Shown: piece by piece, positions 56,880-64,000 of the stretch
How the letters are laid out: each line of letters starts with the position of its first letter
Numbering within the stretch: the stretch's first letter is position 1
NCBI GenBank assembly: GCA_016946835.1
Contig: JACVTC010000001.1
Location: 3,943,501-4,007,500, forward strand
Length of the DNA stretch: 64,000 nt
Direction: 5' to 3'
Source: Neocallimastix lanati (nom. inval.)
Lineage: Eukaryota > Neocallimastigomycota > Neocallimastigomycetes > Neocallimastigales > Neocallimastigaceae
Position numbers and translations under genes: made by a program
Notes under the pieces: generated by a model
What the model was told of the DNA's origin: nothing
The model's database searches: none
The model's input: the letters and a program-made list of their open reading frames with translations, nothing else

Positions 56880-57640
56880 GTCCCTTTCAAAATCACAATT
56901 CAAAATTTTTTTTGGTTCAATTATAAACTATTATTAATAAAAAAATATAAATTTAATTTTTCATAGATAAGAAAAGATAATTCCAAAGTTTATAAATGTA
57001 CCGAATATAAAAAATAAATAAATATAAATCTTTTATTATTTTAAATGATAAGAAAGAAATCTTAAAATATGATAGTTTACATAATCATCCTGAAATGGAA
57101 TACTTTGTATCTCAATCTATAATGAAAAATTAAATTAAAGATAGAATTTAAAAAACATTCAATTCCTTTTGGTATAAAAATAAAAACCCCTATATAATAA
57201 AATTTCTAAATAAATGGGGTTTATATATATCCAGAATATAATTCAATTAAATCCCAAATATCAAGAAATTTAAATAAAAAAAACTACCATCCAATGGAAC
57301 AACATTTGCTGAAATTCCTAAAGAATTTGAATATTATAAAACAAATCGAGGTGAAAATTTTATGAAATTCAAAAAATTCTAATTTAATAATTTTTTTTTA
57401 ATCCCCTTTTCAAATAAAATTATATAGGAAATATAATGATGATATATTTCTTGATGGTATATATTTTATATATTTTATTGCCCCTAAATTTAGTTATCAA
57501 ATATTTATTACAAGAATTTATACTAAAGGATTAGATAGTTTTTACACTACTTCTTTTGCAATATTAAGAAATAAAGAACAAGAAGCATATAAAATATTAC
57601 TTTTTTCTTTTGTTAGACTCATTTATATTAATATTTAGAT
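56880..57640 (+). pseudogene. FLYWCH/MULE transposase relic, N-terminal and DDE part
   Basis: Plus-strand sequence shows a FLYWCH-type zinc-finger end: KVYKCTEYK near 56987, then ILKYDSLHNHPEMEYFV at 57060-57110. Later comes a DDE-domain stretch: DDIFLDG near 57441 followed by IAPKFSYQIFITRIYTKGLDSFYTTSFAILRNKEQEAYKILL (57478-57601). Several stops and frame changes lie between them. The order and motifs match Mutator-like transposases. It could be half of the same element as the minus-strand relic next to it, inverted, or a separate insertion. Confidence 0.65.
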
Positions 57641-57728
57641 TTTTTCTTCCATTTCTATATTTTTTTTAAATATTATTTAATTATATAATTAAAATAATTA
57701 TATTAATTATCCAATATTATTCTTAATA

Positions 57729-59112
57729 TTAATTTTGAAAAATTAATTTTTCAATTATTTGTAAAAAAAATAAATAAATAAATAAATAAATAAAGAATGC
57801 AACCATATAAATACAGATTGAATAAAATAAAATAAAATAAAATAAATATGAATATAAAGTACAAATTGAATAAAATAAAATAAAATAAAATAAAATAAAT
57901 AGGAATATAAAGTACAGATTGAATAAAATAAAATAAAATAAAATAAATATGAATATAAAGTACAGATTGAATAAAATAAAAAAATATAAAATAAATATGA
58001 ATATAAAGTACAGATTGAATAAAATAAAATAAAATAAAATAAATATGAATATAAAGTACAGATTGAATAAAATAAAATAAAATAAAATAAAATAATTAAT
58101 ATTTTTATTATTTTGTTTATTTTCTCTTTTATTATAAATAATACGTTTATTCGGATAATTATAATTTTTACCAAATAAATTATTTTTATAACAATTATTA
58201 AATTTAAAATTTGAATTGCCACAAGCAGTTCTTTCATTATACACATTATTTTTATTTTCATTATCATGGATATTATAATTATCTTTACCCAATTTATTTA
58301 CAACATTACTACTATAATTATTATTATTATTTTCTTTATTATTAATACAATTGATTATTTTTTTGCTTTTAAAATTCCTGTTTTTATTTCCTTTGTTTTT
58401 TTCTATTATTCCATTTTCTTCCATTATTGCTAATTCTCTAAAACTATAGTGACATTCACTAGACTTATGGCCTAATTCATAACATCTAAAACAAAAAACT
58501 TTTTTATTTTATTTCAATCCCTAAATTATAATTATGAAAAATTTTAATTATTACTTTAATAGTTACCATTTATATTCAATATTATTGACCATTCTTAATT
58601 GTTTCTCAATTCTTTCTGCTTGCTCTACAGTTTCCATAGCTTCTTTAATAGTTTTACAGTTCTTATCTTTTTTATTCTAAGGTAAGGGTAACTTCTAGAT
58701 TTCATTGAATTTATGTAGTTACAAACAGTAATTTAAAGTTTTGTGGTCTTCTCCCATGTCATCAAATAGGCGATTATATTTTATTGTTAAAACTAACTAA
58801 AGTCTCTTTATTATTTATTCTCCTATTTATAAAATTCCAATATTTATCGCTTGCCGTTATTTTTTTAGATAATTTTCAATTACATATTTTATTTCTTCTT
58901 GCTAAGGAATAACATTATTTTTCTCTTTTAATAATATAAGTTCCTCTCTTAATTCAAATTCCACACCTTCTTTTAAGAAAGTAAATTTTCTTTCAGACTT
59001 ATTTATATCATATAATTCCCATTATTCTATTGAAATCATTTAAGCCATCCATTTATATCTACTCCATATTGTTCTAATATGGGTAGTTTATTTATCACTT
59101 GTTGTATATTCA
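57729..59112 (-). pseudogene. Ty3/gypsy element E: gag relic (fossil), A lineage
   Basis: The minus strand begins MNIQQVINKLP near 59112 and, near 58430-58495, has a zinc knuckle CFRCYELGHKSSEC followed by YSFRELAIMEENG, parallel to the gag ends of A and G. The asparagine-rich C-terminal part continues to about 58100, where a minisatellite breaks in. There are several interruptions, and no protease or pol follows to the left, where the MULE relic begins. It belongs with the LTR at 59230-59731. Confidence 0.75.
57812..58095. repeat. Minisatellite, six units of about 50 bp, in gag relic E
   Basis: Each unit is TACAGATTGAATAAAAT, further AAAAT pentamers, then ATATGAATATAAAG or a close variant. 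Six unit starts are seen at about 57812, 57861, 57913, 57961, 58009 and 58057. The number of pentamers differs between units. The same core in inverse orientation sits in the array near 31.5 kb. Confidence 0.9.
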
Positions 59113-59208
59113 TTTTTTTTATTATTATTATAAATATTTTATTGTTTATTTACACATTAGTTTTTTTTATTATTTTATTATTTTCATATTAATTTTGCTT
59201 CTGACAGC

Positions 59209-59225
59209 GCCCGGATTCTCCACCA
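59209..59225 (-). promoter_or_regulatory. Primer-binding site of element E
   Basis: The plus strand reads GCCCGGATTCTCCACCA, the same 17 bases as the primer-binding site of element A (17801-17817), five bases from the L4 LTR. The shared primer supports placing A and E in one lineage. Confidence 0.8.
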
Positions 59226-59229
59226 ATTT

Positions 59230-59731
59230 TGATTACGTATCTTTTATATTTAAAGGTGTAACTAAATAATTTTATTTGTTTGGACGTTGTCAGAAGGAAA
59301 TTATTGACAAAATAATATATTTTAATATTATATAGAATAATACACACAATAATAATATTCACTCTTTAATATTTAGTTTATTTATTTTATTTATTTATTA
59401 TCATTCATCCATAAAAAATACATCATCAATATAAATATTTGTTAACTAGTTAAAATATAATTAAATCATTCAATAAAATATAATTAATTACTAAAATCTC
59501 TTATGTTATTAATGTAAACTAAATATAAAACTACACTAAACTATACTAATAAACATGCTTATAGGTTAAATTATTAATAAAACTAAATTAATATTAAAAA
59601 AAAAGAACCATTCTTTAAACTATTATTATTTACTAACTATATATAATATTATTAAATTATTATTAACCAATAAGATTTCACTAACCTAAATTTCACTAAA
59701 TTATGGTATTTATGGTGGTGGTACCGTATCA
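59230..59731 (-). mobile_element. 5' LTR of element E (family L4, diverged)
   Basis: The plus strand starts TGATTACGTATC and ends GGTGGTACCGTATCA. A shared stretch GACAAAATAATATATT links it to the L4 LTR at 2770. It lies next to the primer-binding site of the gag relic E, which makes it that element's 5' LTR. Confidence 0.8.
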
Positions 59732-59744
59732 TTATGAGTTTCGT

Positions 59745-60128
59745 TACAATTAGTATATTATTAATATCTTATAATTAAATATTATTATTATTATGTAACT
59801 TAACAAAGTATAAAAGAAAGATGTAAAAACCTATCTTTTATGTTCTTTGTTAAGGTTATTGTAAAATTACCTTAATAGTAATAGTTTATAGATATTTAAT
59901 TATTAAATAAAGAGAAATTATTATTATAAATAAAAATAATTAAATAATTTTAATTATTAAAGTTTATTATAAATAAATTTTTATTAAACTAAACCATTTA
60001 AATATTTATTATTATTATTATATATCTATATAGCATATTACTATATAGACATATTGACTTTGTAAAATTTTAATAAAACATATTATTTTATTTAAATTTA
60101 AAACATAAAATATATCAAAATCTTAACA
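59745..60128 (+). mobile_element. Diverged L1-like LTR fragment
   Basis: The order of landmarks follows L1: ACAAAGTATAAAAGAAAG (59804-59821), TCTTTGTTAAGGTTAT, then TATATCTATATAGCATATTACTATATAGACATA near 60021 and an end CTTAACA at 60128. The sequence is well diverged from the two clear L1 copies, so it is old. The left edge is not certain. The L6 LTR was inserted at its right end. Confidence 0.55.
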
Positions 60129-60132
60129 ATAA

Positions 60133-61239
60133 TGTCACGAATATTAGTGGATTTGAGATTAAAATTCACTATTAGATCAATTGAAATTTAATTTAGTTAT
60201 TGACAAAAAATTATTTTAATTCCATTTTAATTATAAAAAATAAATATTAGAAACATTAAAATAATCAGAAAACAAAGGGATTGGAATTATTTATTAAAGA
60301 TCATTTAATTTAATTTAATTTAACCCTTAAGGATTTAATAAAAATAACTTGAAGAAAAAACAACGACAACTCAACAAATAATGGAAATATGATATTGATT
60401 ATTCCAGTTAAAATTATATTCATTAGAAAGCTACGGACGAGAACTACAACATATATTAAAATCAAACCTTATTGGACAACTAGATGACGAGATATTGGAC
60501 TTTAAAGATATTTTAAATATCTAAAAACAATTTAATTATTTAATTAAGACCCTAGATTATTAATTAGAAATTTAAATTAGATAAAATCTCTTAACTTGGA
60601 AATTATATTATTAATTTTTTTTTATGAACAAATATTATTAATTAAAAATACAGAATTAGTTATTAGTAATAGTCTAATAATATTTTATTTATAGAGTTAT
60701 TGTATTAAAAGATTCTTATCCATATTATTTTATTATTATATTTTATATAGTTTATATGTAATGAATATATTAAGATTAAAATGTATTATTTAATTATATT
60801 GTTAATTATTATTTTAGTTTAGTATAAAAAGGATTTGAAATTCCATATTTTGAAATTTCCTTGTAAGATTATTAACTAATTAACATTTAACCTTATTAAC
60901 CAATTAACATAAAGTTAATGAATTAATTATAACAATAAATAATTTTTATATTAATCTTAGTAAAATTTATTATTAAAATATATTTTAAATAAAGTTCTAC
61001 TAAAATATAAATCTTAAAGATTGAATTCTTAATTATAAAACTCTGTGTGTGTTATTTATTATTTAAATTTAATTAAATTGTTATAATTAATAAAGAAACA
61101 TCTTGACCTGACCAATTTAACCCAAACTAGGAAAGATTTAGCTAGAATCTAACCTACCACCCAATAAGATTTTAACTATAATCTTTTTACCTATTTAAAT
61201 TTTTAAACAATAATCTTACCATGAAAAAATTTTTTAACA
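60133..61239 (+). mobile_element. Solo LTR, single-copy family L6, TSD AATAA
   Basis: A 1107-bp segment running TGTCACGAATATT...ATTTTTTAACA, with AATAA on both sides (60128-60132 and 61240-61244). It has a start hairpin (TATTAGTG/CACTATTA), a TATAAAAAGG box near 60831 followed by a GATTTGAAATTCC/GAAATTTCC hairpin, and a patch GACCTGACCAATTTAACCC near 61104. The layout resembles L1-L3, but the sequence is not repeated elsewhere in the window. Confidence 0.75.
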
Positions 61240-61279
61240 AATAATAAAATAATTGTAATTATTGATTCTGTTAATAACT

Positions 61280-64000
61280 CTCTCTCTTAAAAACGGATTC
61301 CAGACGTCTTAGGTTTTGGTTTTACTTGGATACTTCTTGTGGTATTCAGCAAGAAATTTATTACAATGAAGATAAATGGGTAACAGAAGTCAGTTTACCC
61401 ATTTAAGATAGCGGCTAGTAAGAGGTTCTTTATTAGCAAAAAAAAAAAAATACTGACTAGGGGCTTTTGATCAGTATTATAGGGTAGTTACAAAAGGACT
61501 ACCGGTGAGAAAACACTTTGAACTTCCTTACACAGTTGGAACACAGGCTTTCCTTCCAAGTCAGTAACACTGTGGTTATTTTCCGAAAAGGGAAAAGGGA
61601 TCTACTTTCAAAAATAGATTGGAACCTCTATATTATCTTTAACTTGAAAGTAAAAACACCACCTAAGCCCTATCCTTGAGGCGTCCATGCGAATAATAAA
61701 ATGGTTTCTTATAGTCAGGAAGGTGTTAAGATAGGGGCACTTAACTAATTTATTTTTTCAGTTCTTCGAAAAGCGACTGTTGCAGTCCTCAGGACCAAAT
61801 AAAAAGGAACATCTTTCTTTTAAGTCATTGGAACAATGGATATGCAACTTGAGCAAAGTTGAAAATAAACTTTCCGTAATAACCAATAGCGCCAAGGGAA
61901 GGATTCGCAATTGAGTTTTTGTCTTTAGGAGGAATCCAGCCAGCCAGTTTATAATAACTTTTGACCTTCTCAGGAATGGGAGAAATAACCTTCGGTAGAA
62001 AGAAGGTGACCGAGGAGAGTGACGTAACTTTATTTTTAAAAAAAAGGTACATTTCTCAATATTTATTTTTAAATTCATTATCATTTAAAAAATTTTTAAA
62101 AACTTTACCCAAATTACTAATATGATCTTCTAATGTTTTTTTTTTGAAAATACAATAATATCATCAATATAAATAAAAACGCAAACACCAATTAAGTCCA
62201 AAAAAAAAAAAAATTCTGTTCATTTCACATTGAAATGAAGCCGGAGCGTTGCATAATCCAAATGGCATGACTCTGAAGTTATAATTTCCAAACATAGTGG
62301 TTAAAGGCTGTTTTTATCTTGATCTTCTTCAGCCATGGGTATTTCAGCCATGGGTATTTGATGATACCCAGAAAACAAAATCAACAGTAGATTAATATTT
62401 GGGGAATTATTGCCAATGTAATTAAAGATATCATCGATTAATGGTAGGGCATAAGCATCCTTTAATAGTAACATTATTCAATTTGCAATAGTCCACACAC
62501 AATCGCCATTTGTTTACCATTTTTTTTTTTTTTTTTTTTTTTTTTGGAACAAGTACCACCGGTGAAGACCATGACGAGAAAGAAGGTTCAATAAGGTTTT
62601 TTTTTTTTTTTTTTTAATTAATATTATTAATTCTTGTTTTAATACATCTATGTGAAAGATTTAGGTATTCTATATGATTTTTTTGTTTTATTGGTTGGGC
62701 ACCTGGCACTAGTTCGATCCTATGAGGGAGAAATTTCGATTTACCAGGGTCATCTGTTTTTATTGCTATAAATATCAAAATTTTTATAAAATAATTCATT
62801 CACTATTTTTTTTTTTTTTTGAAATTTTCAGGTATAGTTTGTATAATTTCATCAATTATATTTTGTTTAATTGTATCAGAATCATTTGCATCGTTATTTT
62901 CGTCATTTACAACAGTTACTGTTATCAATATAGGGTTCTGTTCAATAGGCTCTTCTTGAGCATGATCTTCTGGATTCGGAATAGGTGAGTCAATATCATA
63001 GTATAGATCAGCTAATTCAGTAGAATTATTATTTTTTCATCAATATAAAAATAATTTTATCTTTTAACTAAATTGATATCAAATCTATTTTTCTTAAAGA
63101 GAATCGACAACCTATTAAGAACATCAAAAATTATCATCTTTTTCAATAACCCTTGAAATATTCAAAGAACATTTTTACACCTAATGGAAATTTTTAATTC
63201 AACTACTTCACTAGCAATAGTGGAATTAGAATATGCTTGTAAAAAAAATTGTTTCCGAGATGGTCCCAATAGCAGGTTTGTTAATTTTTTTATTTTATTT
63301 AATGTGGATCTTGTTATAGCATTAAGGCTAGCACAAGAATCCAAAAAAATATTTCACATGATTTATTCTCGACAAATCCATTCACTTTAATAATTTTTTA
63401 TTCTTGCTTATTTATTGTCATGATATTAGTAACTGTATTTTTTTTTAGGGGGTAAGTTTTAAGGCCTTCATAAATTCAGATCGAAATTTAGGGAATAGAT
63501 CCAAAAGATATGTTAACTTGGTAATTTACTTCAGTAGAAGCTACTTCTTTAACTAAATCTTGAATGCAGTATTCTTCAAAAGTCTTTCATCAAATTTATG
63601 TGACGTTCCTTGTTATTTATAGGTAATTCTTGAGAATTGGTTTTCACTTTATTATCATTAATTTGTTCCCTAATTTCTCTGATACGTTCTTGTTTATTTT
63701 TCTTTTTAGCATTAATTAATATTCTTTTCAGTAATGAAGGAAGGATCTAAATATTCTAATTTTTCTGTGGTGCTATGATTATCTTTAGTGTTATTAACTA
63801 ATTCACTTTCATTTAGAGAAAAATTTCACAGTTTTCTTATTTTTATCCTTTGTTTCAACTATAGTTTATATTATTGTTATCTTCTTCTTCTTCTTCTTCT
63901 TCTTCTTCTTCTTCTTCTAATTCAGATTCCCTAAGCATTTCAATATCATCTTGTATAGATATGACACTTTGATTTCTATTAATATTATTATAATTATTTT
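61280..64000 (-). pseudogene. Ty3/gypsy element F: pol relic, A lineage, running off the window
   Basis: Minus-strand fragments match the pol of element A in order: a protease piece with MDSCASLNAITRSTLNKIKK (63344-63162), reverse transcriptase entry RIELVPGAQPIKQ (about 62730-62690), finger and palm pieces around 62560-62160 (including the region for the catalytic aspartates), SLGAIGYYGKFIFNFAQVAYPLFQ (about 61900-61825) and an RNase H piece near 61580. It is heavily broken (more than ten interruptions) and clearly old. The part at 61280-61560 is richer in GC and less clearly aligned. A CTT microsatellite (63881-63918) lies in the N-terminal linker region. Gag would be beyond the right edge. 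Confidence 0.8.
63881..63918. repeat. (CTT)n microsatellite
   Basis: About twelve CTT units inside the pol relic F; on the element's strand they would encode a Glu/Lys-type repeat in the linker before the protease. Confidence 0.95.

Noticed and set aside
57729-58267. Hydrophobic repeat protein with apparent membrane segments
   Set aside because: The hydrophobic part is the translated minisatellite; the non-repeat part is the end of a gag relic.
61758-62084. Short open frame with RRSKVIINWLAGFLLK as a separate gene
   Set aside because: It overlaps the reverse-transcriptase relic of element F in another frame and has no similarity of its own.

Overview
Organism. The window is extremely AT-rich, full of A/T homopolymers and short-unit repeats, and its long reading frames are rich in asparagine (AAT codons). 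The two probable host genes belong to the AAA-ATPase-like/PD-(D/E)XK group and the Rpn (PDDEXK transposase-like nuclease) group. That combination, with many chromovirus-type Ty3 elements and a FLYWCH/MULE transposon relic, best fits an anaerobic gut fungus (Neocallimastigomycota). This is inference; dictyostelids share the base composition but not, to my knowledge, the AAA-ATPase-like family.

Layout. About 85% is transposon-derived. I sort the LTRs into working families by their ends: L1 (TGTTGAAATT...TTTTTAACA, about 730 bp), L2 (TGTAAGAAAT...ATTACA, 790-1130 bp), L3 (TGTTAAGATA...CTTTAACA, about 650 bp), L4 (TGATAC...GTATCA, 380-535 bp, 4-bp target duplications), L5 (copia, 191 bp) and L6 (one 1.1-kb copy). 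From left to right: a Ty3 gag relic with L4 LTRs (0.7-3.6 kb); solo L2, L1 and L2 LTRs (3.6-9 kb); Ty3 element A, minus strand (9.5-18.4 kb); a solo L2; Ty3 element B, plus strand, ending in an L2 LTR (20.2-24.2 kb). That LTR was entered by an L3 LTR, which was entered by a whole-looking copia element D (25.3-30.8 kb). Next come an L4 LTR (32.3-32.7 kb) and four L2 LTRs stacked at one site (33.7-43.9 kb), the last holding Ty3 element C (37.4-43.9 kb). The stack ends 15 bp before a tRNA-Thr(TGT)-like sequence.

The host-like part follows (43.9-54 kb): the tRNA relic, a GC-rich island (44.45-44.58 kb), a two-unit AAA-ATPase-like/PD-(D/E)XK gene (45.4-49.4 kb) and an Rpn-type gene (52.5-53.9 kb, minus). 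After that come tandem repeats, two opposed MULE transposase relics (56.2-57.6 kb), a Ty3 gag relic E with a minisatellite (57.7-59.7 kb), a solo L6 LTR (60.1-61.2 kb) and a broken Ty3 pol relic F running off the right edge.

Main points. (1) L2 LTRs share a hairpin/pseudoknot-like structure whose arms change sequence between copies while staying complementary. (2) Four L2 insertions used overlapping 5-bp targets just upstream of a tRNA-like sequence, as Ty3 does in yeast. (3) Element C begins with a 119-bp near-perfect palindrome of its own LTR end, yet has a 5-bp target duplication. (4) Target duplications let the order of several insertions be read directly. All coordinates come from reading by eye; no alignment or database search was run.
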